From IMG/VR virus record IMGVR_UViG_3300048591_000021, positions 1 to 20,242 of that record: 20,242 bases of DNA; one strand, given 5' to 3'. This document shows, piece by piece, positions 7,666-15,007 of the stretch (the stretch's first letter is position 1; every line of letters starts with the position of its first letter). Source of the DNA: a virus. Made by a program: the position numbers and the translations under genes. A model generated the notes under the pieces. The model was not told the origin of the DNA, ran no database searches, and saw only the letters and a program-made list of their open reading frames with translations.

Positions 7666-8673
7666 ATGGCTAAGAGTAAGGTTTTTCAACCAAATGATGA
7701 GATGAATCAGCTTTTGATTAAGTCTGGTTCATATAAAAAGGAAGAAGCTCTTGCTGCCCAAGCAGAACTAGCTAAGGCTCTAGAACTACCTTTGAGACAG
7801 GGTATTCTGTTTGGAGATATTCTAGATAGCATTTTCCAGCCAATCAAGTTGGCTCAGAGTGCTACTCCAGAGTTTCCTTTGGATTTCCTAGCTCCGGGGA
7901 CCGAGAAGGACTGGGTCGCCTACACAATTCCTAATCAGGGTAGAATACCTGAGAGGCGTGTAGAGGGTGATTACGTCATGGTACCAACTTATGATATTGG
8001 TGCATCTATTGACTGGTTGCTAAAGTATGCCCGCGATGCACGCTGGGACGTTGTTCGTCGTGCTATGCAGGTAATGGAAGCTCAGTTCGTTAAGAAAATG
8101 AACGATGACGGATGGCATACAGTAATTGCTGCTGGTGTTGACCGTAACATTGTTGTTCTTGACGCTGACGCTAACCCAGGTCAGTTTACAAAGAGACTTA
8201 TCTCTCTTGGTAAGACAGTTATGCGTAGAAACGGTGGCGGTAATTCAACAAGCCAGAACCGTGGTCTGCTAACTGACGTTTATATGAGCCCAGAAGGTAT
8301 CGAAGACATCCGTAACTGGGGTCTTGACCAGATTGACGAGGTCACCCGCCGTGAGATTTACACAGCAGAAGATGGTGGCGTGAGCCGTGTCTTCAGTGTT
8401 AACCTACACGACCTTGATGAGCTTGGTGAAGGTCAGGAGTATCAGTTGTTCTACAGCAACCAGCTAGCAGGTAGCCTGCCATCCGGTGACGTAGAAATCT
8501 GCGTGGGTCTAGACCTTCGTAAGAGCGACAGTTTCGTTATGCCAATCCGTGAAGAGGTTCAAATCTTCGAGGACGACATGATGCACCGTAGCAAGAGAGC
8601 TGGTCTATATGGATGGGCTGAGCAGGGCTTTGCTGTTCTAGACAACAGAAGAGTTATCCTACTAAGCTACTAA
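7666..8673 (+). CDS. Major capsid protein
   Basis: 335 residues, the usual size for an HK97-fold capsid protein without a large cleaved N-terminal arm. Supporting points: location after protease/scaffold/decoration and just before a strong terminator, and a helix-rich middle (DWLLKYARDARWDVVRRAMQ) that resembles the spine helix of HK97-fold shells. The C-terminal half includes LFYSNQLAG and ends in the strand AVLDNRRVILLSY, as in many capsid proteins. The ribosome binding site AGAGGAGA ends 12 bases before the ATG. It forms the icosahedral shell on the scaffold. HK97-fold membership is inferred. Confidence 0.88.
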   Translation: MAKSKVFQPNDEMNQLLIKSGSYKKEEALAAQAELAKALELPLRQGILFGDILDSIFQPIKLAQSATPEFPLDFLAPGTEKDWVAYTIPNQGRIPERRVEGDYVMVPTYDIGASIDWLLKYARDARWDVVRRAMQVMEAQFVKKMNDDGWHTVIAAGVDRNIVVLDADANPGQFTKRLISLGKTVMRRNGGGNSTSQNRGLLTDVYMSPEGIEDIRNWGLDQIDEVTRREIYTAEDGGVSRVFSVNLHDLDELGEGQEYQLFYSNQLAGSLPSGDVEICVGLDLRKSDSFVMPIREEVQIFEDDMMHRSKRAGLYGWAEQGFAVLDNRRVILLSY

Positions 8674-8696
8674 AAATAGTTTAATTTCAAATTCAA

Positions 8697-8728
8697 CCCC
8701 TGGTAGGCTTGCCTACTGGGGGTTTTTT
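8697..8728 (+). terminator. Rho-independent terminator after the capsid gene
   Basis: GC-rich stem CCCCTGGTAGG / CCTACTGGGGG (two G-U pairs) with a CTTG tetraloop, immediately followed by six T. It lies 23 bases after the capsid stop. It probably ends or reduces transcription of the head gene block; a new start for the connector genes would then be needed in the 52 bases that follow. Confidence 0.9.
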
Positions 8729-8739
8729 GTTGTAATGGG

Positions 8740-8770
8740 GTATTATAAGATAGGCAATACGTTAAAAAGG
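8740..8770 (+). promoter_or_regulatory. Leader element before the connector operon, like that before portal
   Basis: GTATTATAA (8740-8748), then AATACG with TTAAAAAGG (8756-8770). The same words occur in the same order before the portal (3092-3129) with a longer middle. GTATT and AATAC can pair. It sits right after the terminator, where a new promoter would be expected. No convincing -35 box is visible, so a phage-specific promoter or a processing site are the alternatives. Confidence 0.45.
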
Positions 8771-8780
8771 GTATAAATAT

Positions 8781-9296
8781 ATGATGCCATCTGGAATGGT
8801 TACTCCTCTACGAGTCCTGATAAATGATTTAGATGTTAGTCCAACCTATTCAGACGCAAGGTTGAGTCAAGCGCTTTGTGTTGCATCACAGCAGATTCAG
8901 GTCCACCTTTCTTTTTCTACAACATACACAATAGACTACACCGCCCTTACAATCACGCCAGACCCAACTGTTGCTGCAACGCTAAATGAGGATTTTGTGG
9001 TGCTGGCAGTATTGAAGGCTGCTTGTTTTATGGACCAAAGCTTAATGAGAACTAAGGCCGCAGCGGCAGGACTAAGGGCAACTCTTGGTTCATTAAGTCT
9101 GGATACAAGCAATAATTTAGATGGATTTATAAAAATGCTTCAGTTAGGGCCATGTGCTAATTTTGACGATATGGCTAAGGACTATGCTTTTGGTAACCCA
9201 AATATTATGAAGGCTGTTTTAAGTCCATTTGTTAATAATCAGTTTGACCCAGCAAATTTAAATTCTTACATGCCACCTGAACGAGATAGGAGTTAA
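8781..9296 (+). CDS. Head-tail connector / adaptor protein (probable)
   Basis: 171 residues. The N-terminal half pairs a short helix motif (YSDARLSQALCVASQQIQ) with a later helix bundle (NEDFVVLAVLKAACFMDQSLMR), the pattern of gp6-type adaptors that bind the portal underside. It is the first gene after the capsid terminator, which is the usual adaptor position. Two adjacent ATGs (8781 and 8784) can serve as start after AAAAAGGG; the first is used here. The next gene follows after 2 bases. Function is inferred from position and helical content. Confidence 0.6.
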   Translation: MMPSGMVTPLRVLINDLDVSPTYSDARLSQALCVASQQIQVHLSFSTTYTIDYTALTITPDPTVAATLNEDFVVLAVLKAACFMDQSLMRTKAAAAGLRATLGSLSLDTSNNLDGFIKMLQLGPCANFDDMAKDYAFGNPNIMKAVLSPFVNNQFDPANLNSYMPPERDRS

Positions 9297-9298
9297 TT

Positions 9299-9493
9299 AT
9301 GTCAGCCGATATAGTAAAAGCAATAAGTGCAAATCCAATTAAAAACGGTTCTATGATTTTGAACAAGCCACTTAAGGCATATTCTGACGGTCCATTGGCT
9401 TATAATGCTTATGTTGATAATAAGCCAGTAATCACCGATATAGATGATAAATATACCGACAGATTTGACGACCTAAACTACTACCAGAACTAA
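9299..9493 (+). CDS. Small hypothetical protein in the connector cluster
   Basis: 64 residues, with a good ribosome binding site (TAGGAG, 6 bases before the ATG) and tight spacing to both neighbours. The C-terminus is rich in Asp and Tyr (DIDDKYTDRFDDLNYY). No family is recognised and no membrane segment or signal is visible. Its place among neck genes suggests a virion accessory or assembly role. Confidence 0.75.
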   Translation: MSADIVKAISANPIKNGSMILNKPLKAYSDGPLAYNAYVDNKPVITDIDDKYTDRFDDLNYYQN

Positions 9494-9502
9494 AGATAGC
9501 TC

Positions 9503-10036
9503 ATGGCTAATCCATTATCTGGTATTATAACGGCGGAGTTCAAGCAACTCTTTAATTATGCTATAGACGCACTATTAGAGGACACTGCCCTAACAGTAAC
9601 ATGCCGTATATATTACGGTACTACTAAGAATACGCAGTGCCCTAACTGTATTTTAGACAACAATGCTAGGGTATCTGCGAACCAGTATAAGCCCGGTGGG
9701 CCAGTGTCTTTTGCCACAGGCTCCATCTGTCCAATGTGTGGTGGCATAGGTTTCATAGCCTCCGACACTAGCGAAACCTTTAACATGGCTATCATCTACG
9801 GATATAACCGCACCAAGTTTATACAAACGGGTCAGAATCTTAAAGAGGGCGTTTTCTACGTACAAAGCGTATGTAAGCTTGATAGGTTTCCTAATCTAAA
9901 GAATGCTAAAGAAGCTGTGTTTGATACGAGTGTGGAAGGAATAGGTAAGTATAAGTTTGAGAGGTATGGTGACCCAACCCCAGTAAACTTTGGAACTACG
10001 CCCTATATTGTTACAAATTGGACAAGGAAAGGTTAA
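9503..10036 (+). CDS. Putative head-closure/neck protein with zinc-ribbon motif
   Basis: 177 residues. Two CxxC pairs, CPNC (Cys46, Cys49) and CPMCGG (Cys76, Cys79), form a likely zinc ribbon in the N-terminal half. The C-terminal half is beta-rich. The position between adaptor and neck genes points to a head-closure (stopper) or neck protein; the zinc site would then stabilise the fold rather than bind DNA. This is inference. The ribosome binding site is weak (AAAGATAGC before the ATG), suggesting coupling to the upstream gene. Confidence 0.55.
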   Translation: MANPLSGIITAEFKQLFNYAIDALLEDTALTVTCRIYYGTTKNTQCPNCILDNNARVSANQYKPGGPVSFATGSICPMCGGIGFIASDTSETFNMAIIYGYNRTKFIQTGQNLKEGVFYVQSVCKLDRFPNLKNAKEAVFDTSVEGIGKYKFERYGDPTPVNFGTTPYIVTNWTRKG

Positions 10037-10039
10037 GCC

Positions 10040-10654
10040 TTGAGCATAAAGCTAACTCAGAGTGAGGCACAAATTGAGCGTATTATTATAGATATGCTTA
10101 AGAAGCAATTCAAGGATACGGCTATCGCTAGTCAACTTGCAATAGAAGATAGGTTGCGCTCCGTTATTATAGACTCAATAAAGGCCGCGCCCGAATATCA
10201 TTCCTTACTTTCTGGCAGATTGCTTGGTGAATTTGGATTGACTGACGCGCCAACGAAGCTTGATAGGATTTTACAGGTATGGTCGCAGGACATACATTTT
10301 GATATGAAGAATACGACAATGCGCATTACGGCCATACAGGGCGACTTTAAGAATGTTCTTTCTCTTCCAGAAGCTCAGCAGTTTACCAACAAGGGCGTTT
10401 CTTTAGATTGGCTTGACTGGTTGTTGATTAAGGGAGATAAGACCATTATTCGTGAATATGAGATAGAGGCGGCGCAAGGGCGTAGGTCACGTACTGGGCT
10501 GGCTGTGATGGTTAAGGTAAAGAAGGGGCGCTGGAAGGTTCCCTCTCAATATGCGGGCACAGTGAATAAAAACTGGGTAACCAGGGCAATAGACGATATA
10601 CCAGATAGTAAAATAGAAAACATAATAATCCAAGAAGTAACTAATAAATGGTAG
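10040..10654 (+). CDS. Putative neck / tail-completion protein, TTG start
   Basis: 204 residues from the TTG at 10040, which starts 3 bases after the previous stop and has AAGGAAAGG a little upstream. The C-terminal region carries SRTGLAVM (150-157), WKVPSQYAGT (165-174) and NWVTRAID (178-185), a pattern I associate with HK97 gp10-like neck/tail-completion proteins. The N-terminal part is helical. It probably forms part of the ring joining head and tail. The stop overlaps the next start by 7 bases. Confidence 0.55.
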   Translation: MSIKLTQSEAQIERIIIDMLKKQFKDTAIASQLAIEDRLRSVIIDSIKAAPEYHSLLSGRLLGEFGLTDAPTKLDRILQVWSQDIHFDMKNTTMRITAIQGDFKNVLSLPEAQQFTNKGVSLDWLDWLLIKGDKTIIREYEIEAAQGRRSRTGLAVMVKVKKGRWKVPSQYAGTVNKNWVTRAIDDIPDSKIENIIIQEVTNKW

Positions 10655-11613
10655 AATCCTATACACTGTTCAAGGGCGTAAGAAATATCGGCGATACGCT
10701 GATAATGAACGAGCTTGAGAACAATTTGAAGACATTCTTAGATTGGGGCTTCCTAAACATAGGTGGCTTTGTTAATGTTCAGATTCCTACCTCTGGTTCG
10801 TTTGGTGGTAACTTCCATACATTAAGGGTTGCCGAAGACCCATCATATACAGATGGCTCTGTTTGGGAAACAATTCGTAAGGATTGGGTGTGGGAAACAG
10901 GGGTCAACTTTAATGGCATGTCTCCAATCGCTATTTCTGGAGTATATATTAATGGTACGTTTTATGCGCCTAATCACGCAACGTATGGACACCACTATGA
11001 CTACGCTAATGGCCGTGTGATATTCTCTGGTACAGTTCCAGCGGCTAGCAGCGTAACTATGAACTATTCTTACCGTTGGGTACAAGTTGCTCTAGCTAAT
11101 AATTCAAATTGGTTTTATGAAGGGCAGTACGACTCCCTACTTCCAGGCGACCCTCAGTGGACGACATATCATCCTGGTAGCGGAGACTTTTCTTCCCCTC
11201 CTCAACATCGCATTCAGTTTCCAACAATAATTATCGAGGCAGTGCCAAGGGCCAGAAATAGGCCGTATGAAGTTGGTAACACCTCTTTATGGGTGGAGCA
11301 GGATGTGGTTTTCAATATTTTAGCAGAAAATAAATGGGGACGTAACAAGCTGATAGATGTTATAAGGCTAGAGGATAATAGGGAAATATACCTATATGAC
11401 AGTGATGCTGTAGCAAGGTCTGGTTTTAATGCCATAGATTATAGGGGGATGTTGGTAAATACGAGCGGAATGTATCCATATTTAGTTGATAACTTCCGCT
11501 TAGCAAAAGTGTACTTTAAGGAAGTCGTTTTGTCCGAAGTGGAGTCTTTGAATCCAAAGCTTCATGAGGCTAGCGTGAGGGTGACAATGGAATTGGTGCT
11601 TAAACACATTTAG
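10648..11613 (+). CDS. Putative tail terminator / neck structural protein
   Basis: 321 residues, rich in Trp, Tyr and beta strands (for example GVNFNGMSPIAISGVYING and VTMNYSYRWVQVALANN). The C-terminal third reads VVFNILAENKWGRNKLIDVI and VYFKEVVLSEVESLNPKLHE, and ends in a strand (VRVTMELVLKHI). The place between the neck genes and the tail tube is that of the tail terminator or tail completion protein. The start overlaps the previous stop (AAATGGTAG). The 3' end overlaps the oppositely oriented HNH gene by 14 bases, with no coding damage. The family is not recognised with certainty. Confidence 0.5.
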   Translation: MVESYTLFKGVRNIGDTLIMNELENNLKTFLDWGFLNIGGFVNVQIPTSGSFGGNFHTLRVAEDPSYTDGSVWETIRKDWVWETGVNFNGMSPIAISGVYINGTFYAPNHATYGHHYDYANGRVIFSGTVPAASSVTMNYSYRWVQVALANNSNWFYEGQYDSLLPGDPQWTTYHPGSGDFSSPPQHRIQFPTIIIEAVPRARNRPYEVGNTSLWVEQDVVFNILAENKWGRNKLIDVIRLEDNREIYLYDSDAVARSGFNAIDYRGMLVNTSGMYPYLVDNFRLAKVYFKEVVLSEVESLNPKLHEASVRVTMELVLKHI

Positions 11614-12193
11614 AGGAATGTTCTGTTACTAGGCGGCATATCTCTTTGAAACGTTCTTCTGTATATCCGTTCTTCATTTTATTTACATCTTTATGTACCC
11701 ATTGGATATTATCTTTGGTATAGCCTTTTGAACTGTCTATACGGTCCAGTGAGGCTGTTGATTCACCTGGGTTTGTTCTTTTCTTATATGAGGTTTTAAA
11801 GCTTAATTTTAATCCAGTTAACATGCAGACCCCATCCTGCTCCAAAAATAGATTCCACATATCTTCTATAGTGATATCAAAGCTTATTCCTCTTTTTTTC
11901 GCGCCAGCTTTTATCATAGCAAAATAAAACCCAGAGATATCTCCACACCCACGCCACAATTTGTGCTTTTGGCCAAGTATGTGCATACTGTGCTGACATC
12001 CACAGGAAAAGTTATTATCTGGACATCTTTTTAGATAATCATCCCTTCTTTCTACGGTTTTGCCACAGACACACTTACAGGTCCAATACCTATCTGTTCC
12101 TATCCCACTTTTACGTGGCCTACGTTCTGAGGATATTAAAGTAATATGTCCATATACCATACCTGGCTTTCTATCACATGGTAGCTCTTTCAT
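11600..12193 (-). CDS. HNH homing endonuclease, free-standing
   Basis: 197 residues, the only gene here on the - strand. The N-terminal part has a Cys cluster (YWTCKCVCG, Cys39/41/43, and SCGCQH, Cys64/66) likely to bind zinc. The C-terminal nuclease core runs from about 121 to 175: GVCMLTG, then TASLDRIDSSKGY, then DNIQWVHKDVNKMKN, matching phage HNH proteins (Asp150, Asp153, Asn162, His167, Asn171 as candidate active-site residues). Such genes are typical mobile intruders that cut an allele lacking them. It overlaps the 3' end of the neck gene by 14 bases tail-to-tail and uses an ATG after AGGTG, with only 4 bases between. Confidence 0.88.
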   Translation of the reverse strand: MKELPCDRKPGMVYGHITLISSERRPRKSGIGTDRYWTCKCVCGKTVERRDDYLKRCPDNNFSCGCQHSMHILGQKHKLWRGCGDISGFYFAMIKAGAKKRGISFDITIEDMWNLFLEQDGVCMLTGLKLSFKTSYKKRTNPGESTASLDRIDSSKGYTKDNIQWVHKDVNKMKNGYTEERFKEICRLVTEHSSKCV

Positions 12194-12234
12194 AAAACAC
12201 CTAATAAAAGTTTGTTAGTAATATCGTTCTGTTA

Positions 12235-12278
12235 GGTATTATACACCAGTTTCAAAGAAATGCCAAGTTTGGTGTATA
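12235..12278. repeat. Inverted repeat between HNH gene and tail tube gene
   Basis: Perfect 9-base arms TATACACCA (12240-12248) and TGGTGTATA (12270-12278) are separated by 21 bases. The left arm overlaps GTATTATA (12236-12243), also found before the portal and connector genes. The stretch lies in the 142-base gap shared by the divergently transcribed HNH and tail tube genes. It could be an operator or promoter element for one or both, or an RNA hairpin. There is no T-run, so it is not a terminator. Confidence 0.5.
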
Positions 12279-12335
12279 CTTCTATGTAGGAAAAGTCCTA
12301 ATAAATCGTAATCAGAAACATAGAGAGATTAACAT

Positions 12336-13481
12336 ATGGCCGGAAACAAGAGGATATTTTATGCCGTAGAGCAAATTGGGGTCAAAGGTGACGGCGTTGC
12401 CGGTTCCTACAATGCTATTCATGGCGTACAATCTTGTGGTATTACCACGAATTTCAACCTAAGCCAGGTATTCGAGCTAGGTCAAATCTCTATCTATGCT
12501 AACATCGAAGACTTGCCAGATGTGCAGGTTACGGTTTCCAAGGTATTGGATGGTTATCCACTTATTTATCACTTGGCTACAGTACAGGCTACAACACCAA
12601 CCCTGGCTGGTCGTTCAACCACAAAGTGCGTTCTAGCTCTAGCTATCTTCAACGATACTCAGACTGCCGCTGCTGGCACACCACCATCTCAGGTGGAATG
12701 CTCTGGTCAGTTCGTTGCTTCAGCTTCTTATCGTTTTGAGGTTGATGGTAACGGTACCGAAGATGTAAGCTTTGCTGGTAACAACAAAATTTGGAAGGGT
12801 CAAACCTATCTAAGCGGTGAAACAATTGCAACTACATTTACTGGTGCGTTTAGCGAAAGCGTTGTTGATAGTCCGCTAGCTGCCGTAGGTATTAGCCGTA
12901 GACAGCACGTTCTTTTTGAAAACACGATTCTGACAGCCGATGCCAATGGGCAGGTTGCTGACTACGACTGTACAGTTCTACCTAGAGAAATCGACGGTAT
13001 TAGTACGAGTGGTTTGAATATCTTGGGTGCAGACGGTGTCTATCCAGCCCACATTCAGTCCATCAACGTTAATTGCGACTTCAATAGAACAGCTCTTAAC
13101 GAACTTGGTCACTTGGCCCCATATACCCGCTATATCAACTTCCCAGTTCAGGTTACAACAGAAGTATCCGTTATCTCAAGCTCTGGTGACTTGGTATCTG
13201 CTACAGAAAAGGGTATCTTGACAACTGGTACTGGTTGCGCGGCTTTCCGTGGTAACCTAAGAGACAACACAATTCGTATTGCTACCTGCGAAGGTACGAG
13301 AGTATACTGCGGTACAAAGAACAAGCTACAGTCTATTAACTACACTGGTGGCGACACCGGTGGTGGTAACGTAACTGTAACCTACAGCTTCAGAAACTTT
13401 AACGACTTTACGGTTATGCATTCTGGTGACCCGAACGTTAATTTCACTTGGGCAAGCCGCACTGGTTACCTAGTTAACTAA
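12336..13481 (+). CDS. Tail tube protein (major tail protein)
   Basis: 381 residues. It lies between the neck genes and the chaperone-position and tape measure genes, the tail tube position. Beta-rich, with many short Thr/Ser/Gly strands and no signal or membrane segment. Codons such as GGT and GAC look like those of the capsid gene (read by eye), fitting a highly expressed structural protein. GAGAGAT lies 6 bases before the ATG. It stacks into the tube around the tape measure. There is no sheath gene beside it. Alternative: another abundant tail protein, less likely. Confidence 0.72.
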   Translation: MAGNKRIFYAVEQIGVKGDGVAGSYNAIHGVQSCGITTNFNLSQVFELGQISIYANIEDLPDVQVTVSKVLDGYPLIYHLATVQATTPTLAGRSTTKCVLALAIFNDTQTAAAGTPPSQVECSGQFVASASYRFEVDGNGTEDVSFAGNNKIWKGQTYLSGETIATTFTGAFSESVVDSPLAAVGISRRQHVLFENTILTADANGQVADYDCTVLPREIDGISTSGLNILGADGVYPAHIQSINVNCDFNRTALNELGHLAPYTRYINFPVQVTTEVSVISSSGDLVSATEKGILTTGTGCAAFRGNLRDNTIRIATCEGTRVYCGTKNKLQSINYTGGDTGGGNVTVTYSFRNFNDFTVMHSGDPNVNFTWASRTGYLVN

Positions 13482-13495
13482 GCGCGGGCGTAAGC

Positions 13496-13537
13496 GAGGG
13501 GGGTTGGGTCATAATACCCGCCCCTCTTCCGGTTTTT
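13496..13537 (+). terminator. Probable terminator after the tail tube gene
   Basis: A G-rich arm GAGGGG..GGGT (13496-13509) pairs with ACCCGCCCCTC (13516-13526) through an internal bulge and the loop CATAAT. Five T follow at 13533-13537, six bases after the stem. The shape and the position 15 bases after the stop suggest a terminator, but the bulge and the delayed T-run make it imperfect; readthrough to the tail genes is likely. Confidence 0.5.
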
Positions 13538-13559
13538 AGGGATAATAAGGATTTCGTCT

Positions 13560-13655
13560 ATGGATACATCTACAATTACAGACTTATGGACCGTTTGTAT
13601 CGTGATAAATGAATTTAATACAAAAGAAAGATATTGTATTTCGCATTCTGTCTGA
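13560..13655 (+). CDS. Possible 31-residue leader ORF
   Basis: ATG at 13560 with AAGGA 8 bases before it, a better ribosome binding site than that of the following gene (ATG 13609), whose upstream bases (TATCGTGATAA) hold none. The small ORF overlaps the first 47 bases of the next gene in another frame and ends at a TGA (13653-13655). It may be a leader that couples translation to the next gene, or the ribosome binding site may simply serve the next gene from afar. No product homologue is recognised. Confidence 0.3.
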   Translation: MDTSTITDLWTVCIVINEFNTKERYCISHSV

Positions 13656-14634
13656 CAGCTTACATTGTGAGATAGGTGGGGTAATATATGTAGTCAGTAG
13701 TCCAGATATCCAATTGTTATATAGGGCGAATGAGTTAGAGAAGAAGATACTGTATAAAGAGAAGTACAATACAGAATGGCTCACTAAAGAAGAAACGGCG
13801 CATCTATTAGTTAAGCAGGAAATACTAAAGCCTGACATTGATACGATACTGAAAGACTTGAATACACAGCAGGATGACATTAAGTATGCGATGTATAAGG
13901 CTTTTCTACAACCTGATAATTTAGCTCAACTTAGGAAGCGCCTTGAGATGCTTAAAAAGCTAATAAACGAAACGTATTATAAGAAGCACTCCTTAGACTA
14001 TTTGACGAAAGAAGGGTTTGCGGCGACCTGTCGCTCACAATTTTTGTTGATGCATACTGTTAAGACTGAGGATGGAAAGCCACTTTGGGACAGCGACGAA
14101 TCTGTTAACTATCCGCTATTAGATTCTATTATGGCAATTTGTAACGAGAGGACATTAACAAACGAACAGTTCAGAGAGATAGCTAGAACGGAACCCTGGA
14201 GGTCTTATTGGTCAGCCGATAAGGATAACGTAATAGGTGGGCCTGCTATGTCATGGACAGAAGACCAAAGGACACTAGTGAGCTATAGTAAGATGTACGA
14301 TAGCATATACGAGAATCCAGACAGTCCAAGTGAAGATATCATAAATGATGACGATGTTCTGGATGGTTGGATAGTTAATAGGAGGAGAGAGGCTGAGAAG
14401 GCAAAGAAGAAAGAGCAGCTAGAAAGTTTGTTGGATAATAAGCTAAAGGATGCAGACAATATCTTTATGGTTGCTAAGGACCAAAAGGCGGCGCAGGAAA
14501 TATTTGATTTGAATACACCAGAAATGAGAAGGATAAAGGCTCAGAGAGATAAGGCCATCCAAGAACACGGCGTATTGAAAGAGTCAGAATTGCCAGACGT
14601 TCAGCTAGAGCGTTTGGTACAGGTAAATAGATAA
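13609..14634 (+). CDS. Tail assembly protein of unknown family (chaperone position)
   Basis: 341 residues, largely helical and charged. The N-terminal strand region (KKDIVFRILSDSLHCEIGGV) is followed by Lys/Glu-rich helices, including a Lys/Arg cluster with coiled-coil character near the end (RRREAEKAKKKEQLESLL). It lies between tail tube and tape measure, where tail assembly chaperones are encoded, but is larger than a classical gpG. A stop codon (TAA) directly precedes the ATG in frame, so the start cannot move upstream. The next gene begins 7 bases after the stop. Function by position only. Confidence 0.6.
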   Translation: MNLIQKKDIVFRILSDSLHCEIGGVIYVVSSPDIQLLYRANELEKKILYKEKYNTEWLTKEETAHLLVKQEILKPDIDTILKDLNTQQDDIKYAMYKAFLQPDNLAQLRKRLEMLKKLINETYYKKHSLDYLTKEGFAATCRSQFLLMHTVKTEDGKPLWDSDESVNYPLLDSIMAICNERTLTNEQFREIARTEPWRSYWSADKDNVIGGPAMSWTEDQRTLVSYSKMYDSIYENPDSPSEDIINDDDVLDGWIVNRRREAEKAKKKEQLESLLDNKLKDADNIFMVAKDQKAAQEIFDLNTPEMRRIKAQRDKAIQEHGVLKESELPDVQLERLVQVNR

Positions 14635-14641
14635 AGGAGAT

Positions 14642-15007
14642 ATGATGGACGATTTACAGAATGTGATTCTACAGGCCCAAAGGGATAATATTAGGGCTAA
14701 GAATGAGGATAGATATAGGGACAACTCAAAGAAAAGACTCATTAGTATTATTGAGAAGAAGTTTAAGACGACGATGATTGGGTCGCTGGCAACCTTTGAA
14801 GATGTGTTTGGGTATCTTTGGGGCCATGGAGAGCAGAGTCTTTCTGAGGAACAGGCTGAGTTTCGTAGAATGTGGGATGAGGCTAGGACAGAGATACTTA
14901 ATAAGGGCAATAACCAGCTTAGGGCTGTCCAGGATGAAATCGCTACATACACAATGACATGGGATAAATATAAGACGGACTTCATTATAAAGCAAAGGGA
15001 ACACTGA
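14642..15007 (+). CDS. Small helical tail assembly-region protein
   Basis: 121 residues, strongly helical and charged (ERYRDNSKKR-type stretches). Start at 14642 with AAAGGAGA 1 to 8 bases upstream; a second ATG follows at 14645. The stop TGA shares its last base with the next ATG (TGATG), so the genes are coupled. No -1 slippery heptamer in the right frame is seen at the overlap, so a lambda G/GT-type frameshift is not supported. Family unknown; the position suggests a chaperone partner for the tape measure. Confidence 0.65.
   Translation: MMDDLQNVILQAQRDNIRAKNEDRYRDNSKKRLISIIEKKFKTTMIGSLATFEDVFGYLWGHGEQSLSEEQAEFRRMWDEARTEILNKGNNQLRAVQDEIATYTMTWDKYKTDFIIKQREH

Noticed and set aside
8772-8779. 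TATAAATA, identical to a T4 late promoter core
   Set aside because: It lies between the ribosome binding site and the ATG, so a transcript starting there would lack the binding site. No T4-type late transcription genes are seen.
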